From contig JAQVZK010000043.1 in the NCBI GenBank assembly GCA_028708195.1, positions 1 to 11,000 of the forward strand: 11,000 bases of DNA, read 5' to 3'. Made by a program: the position numbers and the translations under genes. The notes below the pieces were generated by a model that saw only the letters and a list, made by a program, of their open reading frames with translations, was not told where the DNA came from and made no database searches. Source of the stretch: Desulfovibrio sp. GTDB taxonomy: Bacteria; Desulfobacterota; Desulfovibrionia; Desulfovibrionales; Desulfovibrionaceae. Within the stretch, counting starts at the first letter, position 1, and the number at the start of each line of letters is the position of its first letter. This document shows, one piece after another, positions 1 through 7,560 of the stretch.

Positions 1-32
1 ACAATGGTGAAGAACCTCAGGGGCATTCCTGA
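1..32 (+). CDS. C-terminal tail of an upstream gene (partial)
   Basis: The frame that ends with TGA at 30-32 is open back to the window edge and reads ...NGEEPQGHS-stop. The TGA shares its last base with the dtd start codon (TGATG), the usual arrangement of translationally coupled neighbours. Only about nine codons are visible, so no product can be named, and an open frame this short could be chance. The overlap with a well-supported start is the only real argument for it. Confidence 0.35.
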   Translation, partial: NGEEPQGHS

Positions 33-514
33 TGCGCATTCTGGCCCAAAGAGTAACCGAAGCTTCTGTAAGTGTTGATGGCCGCCAAGTGGCGGCCATC
101 GGCCCTGGCATTATGGCTCTGGTGGGGTTTGGTGAGACGGATGGGCCAGATTTTCATACCAGGCCTCCCTTTGCGGGCATGGCGCACAAGCTTCTCAGTT
201 TGCGCATTTTTCCTGGTCAGGGCGAGTTGACCAACAAATTTCATACCTCTGTTGAGGAGTTTGGTGGCCAGCTTCTGCTTGTACCCCAATTTACCCTCTT
301 TGCAGACTGCCGCAAAGGACGCCGCCCGTCTTTTACCGCTGCTGGCAATCCCACCTGGGCCGAGCCCATGTTTGACTATTTTGTGAAGATGGTTGACGAA
401 TCTTGTAACGTCAGCGTATCTTCAGGCATCTTCGGTGCCGATATGGCCGTACGCCTGTGCAACTGGGGACCAGTCACCATATGGCTTGATTCGGAAAATC
501 TGTTCAACAGCTGA
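32..514 (+). CDS. dtd: D-aminoacyl-tRNA deacylase
   Basis: The product hydrolyses D-amino acids (and, in the family, mischarged glycine) from tRNA in the cytoplasm, acting as a proofreading homodimer. The 160 residues start with the family pattern MRILAQRVTEASVSVDG. They carry the active-site segment PQFTLFAD (Thr88 aligns with E. coli Thr80), then RPSFTAAGNP, and the Gly-cisPro motif GPVT (146-149) near the C-terminus, which in the family is inserted into the partner's active site. Two variations stand out: the usual SQFTL is PQFTL, and the usual N-D-G-P-V-T is N-W-G-P-V-T. The protein is about 10-15 residues longer than the E. coli enzyme because of extra residues around 38-50. The ATG at 32 is preceded by AGGGG at 19-23, eight bases away. 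It appears to be the first complete gene of a co-directional run, 29 bp ahead of the STAS gene. Confidence 0.93.
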   Translation: MRILAQRVTEASVSVDGRQVAAIGPGIMALVGFGETDGPDFHTRPPFAGMAHKLLSLRIFPGQGELTNKFHTSVEEFGGQLLLVPQFTLFADCRKGRRPSFTAAGNPTWAEPMFDYFVKMVDESCNVSVSSGIFGADMAVRLCNWGPVTIWLDSENLFNS

Positions 515-543
515 CGGTCCGCATTATCCCGGAGGACAGGCTC

Positions 544-897
544 GTGTTTACCCTGCAAGCGGAGTCTCACAAAAACGTCATCGTTCTGCGTTATCTGGGC
601 GACATGCAATTGCCTGATGTACCCCAATTCAGCCGCCAACTGGAAGCACACCTCCTGACCCCGGGCATCAAGCAAGTTATTCTTGATCTGAGCAATGTTG
701 GCAAGGTAGACACATCAGGCTTGGGTGTGCTTGTTAGCGAAAGCACCAAAAGCCGTGGGCATGGCAGAAGGCTTGTATTGCTTATGCCTGCTCCACATGT
801 GGTTGATCTGTTGAAAAAAGTGGAAATTGAGGGGTTTTTCCCAACTTTTGATACTGAAGAGGAATTGAAGGGCTATATTCCCGATACTGCGGACTGA
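544..897 (+). CDS. STAS-domain protein, anti-sigma factor antagonist family
   Basis: This 117-residue protein is a single STAS domain, the fold of SpoIIAA/RsbV anti-anti-sigma factors. It runs from the strand NVIVLRYLGDM through IKQVILDLSNVGKVDTSGLGVLV to the C-terminal helix and FDTEEEL. The phosphorylation motif D-T-S-G-L-G is intact and its serine falls at residue 58, the same number as the phosphorylated serine of SpoIIAA. By family knowledge it should bind a cognate anti-sigma factor or switch kinase when unphosphorylated. No kinase or phosphatase gene is visible here, so the partner is unknown. Translation begins at GTG (544), supported by a strong GGAGGA at 531-536 seven bases upstream. 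It sits between dtd and the FapA-like gene, probably in one transcript. A role in a flagellar or envelope switch is inference from neighbours. Confidence 0.88.
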   Translation: MFTLQAESHKNVIVLRYLGDMQLPDVPQFSRQLEAHLLTPGIKQVILDLSNVGKVDTSGLGVLVSESTKSRGHGRRLVLLMPAPHVVDLLKKVEIEGFFPTFDTEEELKGYIPDTAD

Positions 898-938
898 CCG
901 CATCCGGGTGCATGCTCATCAGGTTCTACGGATGGTGA

Positions 939-2075
939 ATGGTGCAATACTATCTGCGGCATTACTTCAACCCAGATTTTGACTACCTTCATCTCAAACC
1001 TGGGGGAACTAACGGCACGTCTGATGTCTACAGCCTGGGCTATGTCCAGAATGTCATCGACGGGCAGGTTCTTGCGGAAATTATCCCCATTGAAGATGCC
1101 GGCCCTGACCCCGACCCTCGCTTCATACTTGACAAGCAGAGGTTTCCCGCTGGTTCCAACACCCGCATAGACCCTCTCTACCCCAACTACCTCCTTGCCG
1201 CAGCCAACGGTTACGTCTTCTATCTTGAAGGCAGAATTACAGTAAAATGCCTGCTCAATGTCCGTCAGGACATCAGCTTTCAGACCGGTAATATCTTCTT
1301 TGTGGGCGATATGGCCATTCACGGTACCGTACGGGCCGGGTTTTCGGTGCAGGCCAACAATGTGCGCATAATGGGCATGGTAGAAGGCGGTGTGGTTCGC
1401 GCCCGGCGCAATCTCATGATTGACGGTGGCGTGCGCGGCGGCGCGGGGCAACATAGCCTGGTCGACGCAGGCGGCAAACTTCTCTCTCCCTTTCTGGAAA
1501 AGGTCGAAGCCCGCGCGCGCGACAATATTGTTATTGGAAAAAGCTGCCTTTATTCCACTGTGTATGCCGGTGCCAGCATGGTCGTGCGTGAACTGGCCTA
1601 TGGCGGCATCATCAATGCCTACGGCAGTGTTTACATTGGCAAACAGCTTGGCAACAAGGCCGGTATACCCACCAAAGTCTATCTGGGCTATGACCCCCTG
1701 AGCATTCGTCAGCTTGAAAAAATCGATGCCATCATTGCGCAGCAATCACAAACCATTACCCATCTCAACGCTGTGGCAGGGCACCTGGCCCCTGAAACCA
1801 ATCATGCCAGCCGAAAGCTGCAAGCCTTGAGAAAGCAGCGCAAACAGCTTATCAAACGCCGCGACGAACTCTGGACCCGTCTTTCCCAGGACGAAAGCTA
1901 TATGCACAATTGCCGCCTGCTTGTGCCTGGGCGCATCTATCCCGGTGTGGAGCTTTCCATTGGGCGTGCCTTCCTCACCATTGACCAGACCTATGACAAG
2001 GTTATGTGCCGCCTTGTTGAGCACGATATTGTTATTGAGCATTTGCAGCACTCTCATCTGGGCGCTCCTAAATGA
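939..2075 (+). CDS. FapA-family (DUF342) beta-helix protein, short form
   Basis: This 378-residue protein matches the FapA/DUF342 family. Residues about 85-250 form the characteristic repetitive beta-helix-like region, with the family landmark [10 protein letters not shown] (116-125), then glycine-spaced turns such as [21 protein letters not shown] and DGGVRGG, and the closing segment GIPTKVYLG. Residues about 255-318 are a charged, Leu-rich probable coiled coil. A small C-terminal beta segment ([13 protein letters not shown]) follows, as in the family. Many FapA proteins are 500-700 residues with a larger N-terminal domain; here only about 85 residues precede the helix. A FapA homologue has been linked to flagellation in Vibrio, but the exact function is not settled. 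The frame is closed by TGA at 936-938 directly before the ATG, so translation cannot start further upstream. The Shine-Dalgarno is weak. The stop overlaps the next start (ATGA), implying coupling to the glycosyltransferase. Confidence 0.82.
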   Translation: MVQYYLRHYFNPDFDYLHLKPGGTNGTSDVYSLGYVQNVIDGQVLAEIIPIEDAGPDPDPRFILDKQRFPAGSNTRIDPLYPNYLLAAANGYVFYLEGRITVKCLLNVRQDISFQTGNIFFVGDMAIHGTVRAGFSVQANNVRIMGMVEGGVVRARRNLMIDGGVRGGAGQHSLVDAGGKLLSPFLEKVEARARDNIVIGKSCLYSTVYAGASMVVRELAYGGIINAYGSVYIGKQLGNKAGIPTKVYLGYDPLSIRQLEKIDAIIAQQSQTITHLNAVAGHLAPETNHASRKLQALRKQRKQLIKRRDELWTRLSQDESYMHNCRLLVPGRIYPGVELSIGRAFLTIDQTYDKVMCRLVEHDIVIEHLQHSHLGAPK

Positions 2076-3853
2076 CTCGTCCAAACACCCGGTCAGACCA
2101 GGTGGTATTCCGGGCGATCTTTCCTTCTGACGCTGCCCCCGGCGCACATGTATCCCCCATTGATCTGGAAGCCACCATTGGCGCGCGCACTTTTACCATG
2201 CTGGCCCCCGGCGGCCCCGAAAGAGAAACAGCACTTATTCAGGCTCTGTCTGCGGAGCAGCTGAACTCTGCCCTGCCCGTGCTCTTGGGCTGCGGTATGG
2301 GGCACGCCCTGAAGCTCTTGCTGGAGCGCTGTTCCGGGCCTGTGGCCGTAGTGGAAAAAGAGCACGAAATCCAGAACCTAAGTGGTGCCCTTGCGGCTCT
2401 TGACCCGCAGGATCGCCAACGCGTCGAACTTGTTTCCACTGACAATGCAAATGATGCTCTGAGCCATCTGACGTACTGGCAGTCGAGCCATAATGACCTG
2501 CGGCTCATGCCGGTGGCGCTCCCCTTCTATCTCCGGCTTGACCGGGCCTATTATGGGCGGCTGCAAAAAGAACTGGCCGCCAGTGCCCGCTTTGACTTCT
2601 GGAGCCGCGCGTCTGGCCCACGCTTTACTGGCAGCCAACCGCGCGTGCTTCTTATTACCAGCAAATATTTTCTCATAGGCGAAGTTGAGGGCGCATGCCG
2701 CAAGCTTGGCATTGAACACAAACTTGTGCACATCAAAAACGATACAGTTGCCCGCACCGATTTTGTCGAACAGCTGCTTGAAGCTGTGGTCTCCTTTCGC
2801 CCAGACTGCTGCATTACACTGAACCATATGGGTGTGGATGTGGAAGGCGTGCTCATGGATCTGCTCGCCCGCCTGCAACTGCCCCTGGCCTCATGGTTTG
2901 TGGATAATCCCCACCTTATCATCCACCTGTACTCTCGTTGTGTCAGCCCGTGGACAACCCTGTTCACCTGGGATGCGGACAATATTGAAAGCTTGCGGGC
3001 GGCAGGTTTTGAGCATGTGTTTTATCTCCCCCTCGGTACAGACCCGGACCGCTTTCACCCCGACAAAGCCGCGAATGCCCCGGCCGCATGGCAGGCAGAT
3101 ATTTCTTTTGTTGGAAACTCTATGATTTACAAGGTAGGCGGCCGCCTTAAGCACGGGCGTTTTCCCCGTGACCTGCTGCTCCCATTCTATAAGGTTTCTC
3201 AGGCTTTTGTGGAAAGCGACCAGCGTTCTGTGGCCGCATTTCTGCATGATTGCTTTCCTCAGGTATTTAGCCGCTATGAGGCCCTGCCCGACAACGAAGC
3301 CAAACTGGCCTATGAGACAGCAATCACCTGGCAGGCCACTCGCCTCTACCGCAATAACTGCGTGCGGCTTCTGCTGCCCCTGAAGCCCCTTGTTGTTGGC
3401 GATGACGGCTGGAGGGTGGAATTTCGGCACGATCCCATACAGCCGCGGTATCTGGATGCGTTGAGCTACTATGCAGAGCTGCCGAGCTTCTACTGCCACT
3501 CGCTTGTAAATTTCAACTGCACGAGCAAGCAGATGAAAGGGGCCGTGAACCAGAGAATTTTTGACGTGCCCGCCGCCGGAGCCTTTGTTTTGACTGACTG
3601 GCGCCCCCAGATGGAGCAGCTCTTTGAACAGAGCGAAATGATCTGCTATAATGAGCCAGATGAAGCCCCCGAACTGGCGCGGTATTACCTCTCGCACAGC
3701 ACAGAACGCAAAAAAACCGCACTGCGCGCACGCCAACGGGTGCTGGCCTGCCATACCTGGACACACCGCCTGCAAACACTGCTGGAGCAGATGCGGCAGG
3801 TCTACGGAACCCCCGTGCCCAAAAACTCCCAGAGGGGCAGGGAGCGTGCATGA
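2072..3853 (+). CDS. CgeB-like glycosyltransferase with Maf-like N-terminal domain
   Basis: This is a 593-residue soluble protein in two parts. Residues about 1-185 contain a hydrophobic strand and glycine loop (GCGMG, 73-77) followed by strand VAVVEKE (91-97). They resemble the N-terminal region of Maf/DUF115 motility accessory factors; this resemblance is judged by eye. From about 190 ([11 protein letters not shown]) to the end it reads as a GT-B glycosyltransferase of the CgeB/DUF3880 type. It includes ASWFVDNPH, the inter-domain segment D-I-S-F-V-G-N (343-349), and the C-terminal Glyco_trans_1_2 signature [19 protein letters not shown] (from 493). No signal peptide or membrane segment is evident. 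The acceptor is unknown; a flagellar or surface target is suggested only by neighbouring genes. The start overlaps the FapA-like stop, and its own stop overlaps the GT9 start, both as ATGA. Family assignment is fairly firm; substrate is not. Confidence 0.78.
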   Translation: MTRPNTRSDQVVFRAIFPSDAAPGAHVSPIDLEATIGARTFTMLAPGGPERETALIQALSAEQLNSALPVLLGCGMGHALKLLLERCSGPVAVVEKEHEIQNLSGALAALDPQDRQRVELVSTDNANDALSHLTYWQSSHNDLRLMPVALPFYLRLDRAYYGRLQKELAASARFDFWSRASGPRFTGSQPRVLLITSKYFLIGEVEGACRKLGIEHKLVHIKNDTVARTDFVEQLLEAVVSFRPDCCITLNHMGVDVEGVLMDLLARLQLPLASWFVDNPHLIIHLYSRCVSPWTTLFTWDADNIESLRAAGFEHVFYLPLGTDPDRFHPDKAANAPAAWQADISFVGNSMIYKVGGRLKHGRFPRDLLLPFYKVSQAFVESDQRSVAAFLHDCFPQVFSRYEALPDNEAKLAYETAITWQATRLYRNNCVRLLLPLKPLVVGDDGWRVEFRHDPIQPRYLDALSYYAELPSFYCHSLVNFNCTSKQMKGAVNQRIFDVPAAGAFVLTDWRPQMEQLFEQSEMICYNEPDEAPELARYYLSHSTERKKTALRARQRVLACHTWTHRLQTLLEQMRQVYGTPVPKNSQRGRERA

Positions 3854-5268
3854 GCGCGGATCCCATACTCATTCTCCAGATGCACCGCATGGGAGACTTG
3901 ATTCTCACCATGCCCTTGCTGGTACATTTGCACAGGCACTGGCCTGAGCACGAGGTATGGGTAGCGGCCGAACCGCGCTTTTTTCAGGGCCTCATGCCTC
4001 TTTTGCCCAATGTCGTTTTATTTCCACCAAGCCACTGCGCGGCTCTGGCAGAACGCCATTACGAGCTCGCCATCAACCTGAGCAGCCGCCCCCAGGCTCT
4101 GGACTGTCAGGCACGCCTCAAGGCTGACCGCAAACTTGGGCCCGAGTCTCTTTCTGACAATTCCTCGTCGGACAGTGGCAGTAACCAGCACATCCGTGGC
4201 TATTGGCAACTGTACCGGGCTGCCCTGACACAAAACAACTGGAATAATGCCTTCCATTGGGCTGACCTGCACCTGCTTGATCTCTTTGAGCACCCTAACC
4301 TCTCAAATGTGCCACATCCGCGTCCAAAGGCTGCAGGGTCAAGGCGCGTTGGGCTGGTTCTTGGTGCCAGCGAGGCGGCCAAGCGCCCAAGCGTGGACTT
4401 TTGGACCCGGCTGACACAACGCCTGGCTGCTGAAGGGATCGTCCCCCTTCTTCTCGGCGGTTCTGCAGAGCAGGAACTGGGGCATGAAGTGGCACGCAGG
4501 GCCGGTCTGCCCAGAGCTGATTTATGCGGACGCCTGTCCATCAAAGAGCTGGCCGCCCTGATGCGAACGCTGGATCTGTGCATCACCCCTGATACTGGCC
4601 CGATGCATTTGGCGGATCTTGTAGGCGTGCCGGTACTCAACCTTTCAATGGGCCCGGTTCACGCCCGTGAAACAGGGCCAACCTCACCTGGGCAGTACGT
4701 GCTGCGCGCGGCCATGAGCTGTGTGGGCTGCTGGCAATGTTATCGCACCCAGCACTATTGCAAGCAGGCCTTCACGCCCTCAGGAGTTGCCTCACTGGTT
4801 CTGAGCCTTCTGCACAACGCAAGGGAGCCATACATTCCGCCAGGGTTGGCCCTGTCACGCACAGGGCGGGACTCTCTGGGGCTGCACAGCCTTGAAAGAC
4901 TTGGCCACCCAAAAGAGGCAAGCTGCCGCCCCTTACTGGAAGATTTCTGGCAGACTGTGTTTCTGTTCCTTTACGACCCTACCCAAGGCCCTCTTGTTGC
5001 AAAAAGATTGGACCGCTTGCGTTCGGCCTTTCCTCGTGTGGCCGAGAGCATTGCCAGCGGGCTTGCAGCGCTGTGCGCTCACTGCGCGCAACACCTCAGA
5101 ACGCCCGGTGCGCAGCTCGCCGGAAATTTTTGGCGTTCTCAACCACCCACCACCCGCCTTTTCACGGGCCATATCCATATGCAGCTGCAGAATGGTGGCT
5201 ACTCGCGTCGGGCCTGGGTAACCGCCCTGGAAAACCTGGATAAAATCAGCGCCTTATTCATAAATTAG
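3850..5268 (+). CDS. Glycosyltransferase family 9 (heptosyltransferase-like) protein
   Basis: The N-terminus ([19 protein letters not shown]) is the standard GT9 opening, and the second Rossmann domain follows with [25 protein letters not shown] and the signature D-T-G-P-M-H-L-A at 248-255. Family members usually transfer ADP-heptose or a related nucleotide sugar onto LPS core on the cytoplasmic face of the inner membrane. After the core comes a cysteine group, C291, C294, C297 and C304. A further roughly 130 residues (about 340-472) have no recognised domain, making the protein longer than typical heptosyltransferases (about 350). The acceptor could be LPS core or, given the adjoining CgeB-like enzyme and hook genes, a glycoprotein; the sequence does not decide this. 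It starts inside the preceding stop codon (ATGA) and is the last gene of the run, followed by a G-rich hairpin. Confidence 0.85.
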   Translation: MSADPILILQMHRMGDLILTMPLLVHLHRHWPEHEVWVAAEPRFFQGLMPLLPNVVLFPPSHCAALAERHYELAINLSSRPQALDCQARLKADRKLGPESLSDNSSSDSGSNQHIRGYWQLYRAALTQNNWNNAFHWADLHLLDLFEHPNLSNVPHPRPKAAGSRRVGLVLGASEAAKRPSVDFWTRLTQRLAAEGIVPLLLGGSAEQELGHEVARRAGLPRADLCGRLSIKELAALMRTLDLCITPDTGPMHLADLVGVPVLNLSMGPVHARETGPTSPGQYVLRAAMSCVGCWQCYRTQHYCKQAFTPSGVASLVLSLLHNAREPYIPPGLALSRTGRDSLGLHSLERLGHPKEASCRPLLEDFWQTVFLFLYDPTQGPLVAKRLDRLRSAFPRVAESIASGLAALCAHCAQHLRTPGAQLAGNFWRSQPPTTRLFTGHIHMQLQNGGYSRRAWVTALENLDKISALFIN

Positions 5269-5284
5269 AGATGAAATTTAAAAA

Positions 5285-5333
5285 CTTTGTGGGGGAGGGC
5301 ATTTTATAAGCCTAAACGCTTTGTGGGGGAGGG
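5285..5333 (+). repeat. Two direct copies of a G-rich 15-mer
   Basis: The 15-mer CTTTGTGGGGGAGGG occurs at 5285-5299 and again, identically, at 5319-5333, a 34-bp offset. The second copy runs into the long inverted repeat that follows. Because the right arm of that hairpin contains CCCTCCCCC, either copy could in principle pair with it, giving two alternative structures. The unit looks like a dispersed Desulfovibrio-style intergenic repeat, but that cannot be tested within one window. Confidence 0.75.
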
Positions 5334-5360
5334 GCCCTTTTGCAAAAGGCCCCCTCCCCC
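5325..5360 (+). terminator. Long G/C hairpin after the GT9 gene, candidate terminator or dispersed repeat
   Basis: The left arm 5325-5341 and right arm 5344-5360 are complementary at 16 of 17 positions (one C-C mismatch at 5335/5350), around a core TTTTGCAAAA. It lies 56 bp after the GT9 stop and separates the glycosyltransferase run from the flagellar run, where a terminator is expected. No uninterrupted T-run follows at once; the flank is ATCCCCTAGAATTCTTATTATAATTT. Intrinsic termination is therefore plausible but not textbook, and the structure could instead be a REP-like repeat that stabilises the transcript end. Confidence 0.55.
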
Positions 5361-5383
5361 ATCCCCTAGAATTCTTATTATAA

Positions 5384-5590
5384 TTTGCGTACCTTACAGA
5401 AACCTCCGGCCCTGAAGCCGGGTTACTGGGGGCCGCACCTTTTAAACGTACCACGCCGCAAGAATATGCTGCCCCCGTCCTGACCGTCCCCCGCCTGCCG
5501 TTAGAAAATCAACACTGGCCTCTCGGCCCTAATTTTTTGCCAGATGCAGATGCTGCCTCGGCAATACTTTCCTTTTTACGGCATGAATAA
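5384..5590 (+). pseudogene. Stop-free, coding-like stretch without a start; probable gene remnant
   Basis: Between the in-frame TAA at 5381-5383 and the TAA at 5588-5590 there are 68 open codons. Over most of the length they favour G or C at the third position, as real genes in this window do. The translation runs from FAYLTETSGPEAG, through KRTTPQEYAAPVLTVPRLPL and NQHWPLGPNF, to DADAASAILSFLRHE. There is no ATG, GTG or TTG start with a ribosome binding site. It reads like the C-terminal end of a larger protein whose front has been lost, possibly when the repeat at 5285-5360 arrived. The family is not recognised. A chance open frame remains possible. Confidence 0.4.
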
Positions 5591-5594
5591 ATTA

Positions 5595-5607
5595 CAAATA
5601 TTTGATA
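5595..5607 (-). promoter_or_regulatory. Candidate IHF-binding core
   Basis: The sequence CAAATATTTGATA matches the reverse complement of the IHF core consensus (WATCAANNNNTTR) at every defined position. It lies in an AT-rich stretch 17 bp upstream of the sigma-54-like element, in the place where IHF bends DNA at sigma-54 promoters. AT-rich sequence raises the chance of a random match, so the call rests mostly on position. Confidence 0.35.
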
Positions 5608-5624
5608 TAATTTTATTTTAATAT

Positions 5625-5639
5625 TGGAACGATCTTTGT
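5625..5639 (+). promoter_or_regulatory. Candidate sigma-54 (-24/-12) promoter of the fliK-flgD-flgE cluster
   Basis: TGGAACGATCTTTGT fits the sigma-54 consensus TGGCACGNNNNTTGC with correct spacing and two mismatches (C4 to A, and C15 to T). The -24 GG is present; the -12 dinucleotide is GT rather than GC, which weakens it. Transcription would start near 5651, just before the AAGGAG at 5654-5659, leaving a short leader of about 15 nt before the fliK ATG. Hook genes are sigma-54 dependent in several polar flagellates. Confidence 0.4.
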
Positions 5640-5665
5640 AAGAGATCTGGCGCAAGGAGTGCACG

Positions 5666-7534
5666 ATGCAGATTATTCCCACAAGCGCCGGTTCATTTGA
5701 CGCCCTCATCTCCAGCAGCAAGGAAAACTCATCCTTCGCTGACTTTTTCACTTCCGTGCATGATGCCATTGACAGCATGCAGCGTGGTGAAAATGTTTCT
5801 GCAAGCGCGGCACTTGAGGAAGAGCAAACTGCTGCCGCTCCGCCCAAGGTGCAAAGCCCCTACAGCCGCACCACCACCAATGGCGTCACCTATACTCTTG
5901 AAGAAGTCTGCTTCACCAAGCAAGAGATGGCTCAACTGCGCCACGACCTCGTCAAGGCTGGCGCGCCCACACACGCCCTGAGCAAGCTTGACGCCCTGGC
6001 AGGACAGCCCGATGGCGCAACGCTTGCCCAGGTCATGGCCAGCTTGCAGACCTTGGGCGGCGCGCCTCAACTCAGTGATGATGACAAAGGGCAAATCACC
6101 TCACTGCTCAAAAAAATAGATGCTTCTGGCGTTCTTGACGCGAGAGTGCAGCAGCTCATGGTCGAGGGCAAGGGCGAAGCGGCCCTTGGTACCGTCTATG
6201 CTTTCATGTCGCAGATGGATCCCACCACCAAGTTTGAAGTGGACGCTACCGAGGCCATAGCCTTTGGGCGTGGTTTGGGCCTTGATACCTCAAGCCTGCA
6301 AACCCTGGCCAACAGTTTTGGCGGCAATAGCAACGCCAATCTTCTTCTGGGCCAATTCTCCGCCCTCATGGCCCCGGCAAGCAATTTTTTCAATGAGCAG
6401 AAAACTTCGCAAAAGCAGTTGGACGCTGCCCTGAAAAACACCCTGCAGCCGCTTCTCAGCAAGGCGCGGGCGCGCACAGAAAAAGAACTTCAGGCCAGTG
6501 CCTTGCGCAACAAAGAAGCGCAGCAAAGCAAGTTGCTCATTGACCAGACTGTACTGAAGAATAGCCGCCAAACGCTTGAAGAAACTTTGAATGCAGGCGG
6601 GCAGGACAGCAAGAAGGCCGCTGATGCGGAAAACGTACTGCGCCAGAGTGACGCCATCAGCAAAAAGCTTGACGGCAGCCAGAGCGCGGGCATTGGCCAT
6701 GCGGGCAACCAGGACGCAAAGGCTTCTGCCGATACTGGTATTTCCAAGGCGTCTTCCAACAGTGAGCAGGCCTCCAACAGCCCGAGTGCCACCAACAAGC
6801 GACTTGAAAACGCGCACATGGCGCAGCAGTCTGCAGACGAAAAGCAGAACGAAGCGGGCCGCCGCCACACGGGCGACACCCGCCAGGACACTAACGGCGA
6901 AACCGGGCGCGATGCATCGTGGAATGAACTCACCCGTAAAATTGAAACCAGCCCCCTCTTCACCGTGCGGCAGGACAACCAGGTTGCAGCGGCCATGATT
7001 CAGAACCTCAACGCCGTAGTTGAACAGCCAGGCCCTGTTTCACAGCCCGCTCCCGTGGCCCGGTATGTTGCGCAGCAGGTTGAGCAGGGGCTGCTTTCAA
7101 ACTTCCGTAACGGCACTACCCGCCTTGACCTGCAATTGCATCCGCAGGAACTGGGGGCCATCACGCTCAGCCTCAGTCTGCGTAATGGCGAGGTAAGTGC
7201 CACTATCCGTTCTGAAAAGACGGAAACAGCCGAAATCGTCACCCGCCAGCTTGAAGCCATCCGTACCAACCTTGAGCAACAAGGCCTCAAGGTGGACAAG
7301 GTTGAAGTGCAGCTCAATTCGCGCCAGCAGGACGAAAGTGCCTGGCAGAACATGGATCAGCACAACTCCTGGCAGGAAGAAGATGCCCGACGTGAAGAAC
7401 TCGCACGGTTAAGGAATCTTTCAACCATGCGTAATTCATCAAACAATTTAGAATCAACAGATTTGGAACACCCTGTGCATTCTTCTGCCCATGCGGCAAG
7501 ATATGCCACTCGTACATTAAATGTGGTGGCGTAA
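5666..7534 (+). CDS. fliK: Flagellar hook-length control protein FliK
   Basis: FliK is secreted through the flagellar type III apparatus, measures the growing hook and switches FlhB from hook to filament export. The 622-residue protein has the usual plan. Residues about 1-290 are variable and mostly helical. Residues about 290-420 are a Ser/Asn/Gln/Lys-rich, probably disordered stretch acting as tether. The conserved C-terminal Flg_hook domain spans about 470-560, with RLDLQLHPQELGAITLSL (486-503) carrying the L-x-P-x-x-L-G core, then RSEKTETAEIVTRQLEAIR and LEQQGLKVDKVEVQL. A polar tail of about 60 residues follows. The length exceeds the roughly 400 residues of the Salmonella protein but such lengths are common elsewhere. 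The ATG at 5666 has AAGGAG at 5654-5659, six bases upstream. It appears first in the hook cluster, with flgD 26 bp downstream. Confidence 0.92.
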   Translation: MQIIPTSAGSFDALISSSKENSSFADFFTSVHDAIDSMQRGENVSASAALEEEQTAAAPPKVQSPYSRTTTNGVTYTLEEVCFTKQEMAQLRHDLVKAGAPTHALSKLDALAGQPDGATLAQVMASLQTLGGAPQLSDDDKGQITSLLKKIDASGVLDARVQQLMVEGKGEAALGTVYAFMSQMDPTTKFEVDATEAIAFGRGLGLDTSSLQTLANSFGGNSNANLLLGQFSALMAPASNFFNEQKTSQKQLDAALKNTLQPLLSKARARTEKELQASALRNKEAQQSKLLIDQTVLKNSRQTLEETLNAGGQDSKKAADAENVLRQSDAISKKLDGSQSAGIGHAGNQDAKASADTGISKASSNSEQASNSPSATNKRLENAHMAQQSADEKQNEAGRRHTGDTRQDTNGETGRDASWNELTRKIETSPLFTVRQDNQVAAAMIQNLNAVVEQPGPVSQPAPVARYVAQQVEQGLLSNFRNGTTRLDLQLHPQELGAITLSLSLRNGEVSATIRSEKTETAEIVTRQLEAIRTNLEQQGLKVDKVEVQLNSRQQDESAWQNMDQHNSWQEEDARREELARLRNLSTMRNSSNNLESTDLEHPVHSSAHAARYATRTLNVVA

Positions 7535-7560
7535 AAACAGCCCAGTGTGAGGAATGAATC

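Noticed and set aside
873..1745. 290-codon minus-strand open frame opposite the FapA-like gene
   Set aside because: The plus strand carries a clear DUF342 protein, and the antisense product resembles nothing known to me.
2891..3775. 294-codon minus-strand open frame opposite the CgeB-like glycosyltransferase
   Set aside because: It is a shadow of the plus-strand gene, which has clear motifs and ATGA overlaps at both ends.
5606..5611. TATAAT hexamer upstream of fliK as a sigma-70 -10 box
   Set aside because: No acceptable -35 hexamer lies 16-18 bp upstream; the nearest TTTACG is 25 bp away. The AT-rich setting makes a chance match likely.
5648..5662. TGGCGCAAGGAGTGC, a second sigma-54-like match right before fliK
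   Set aside because: Transcription would start near 5674, inside the fliK coding region, and the segment contains the ribosome binding site AAGGAG. It is best explained by that role.
5509..5847. 112-codon minus-strand open frame spanning the fliK start
   Set aside because: It covers the fliK 5' end and the AT-rich promoter region, has no recognisable domain, and its end overlaps the plus-strand remnant frame. The fliK start is well supported instead.
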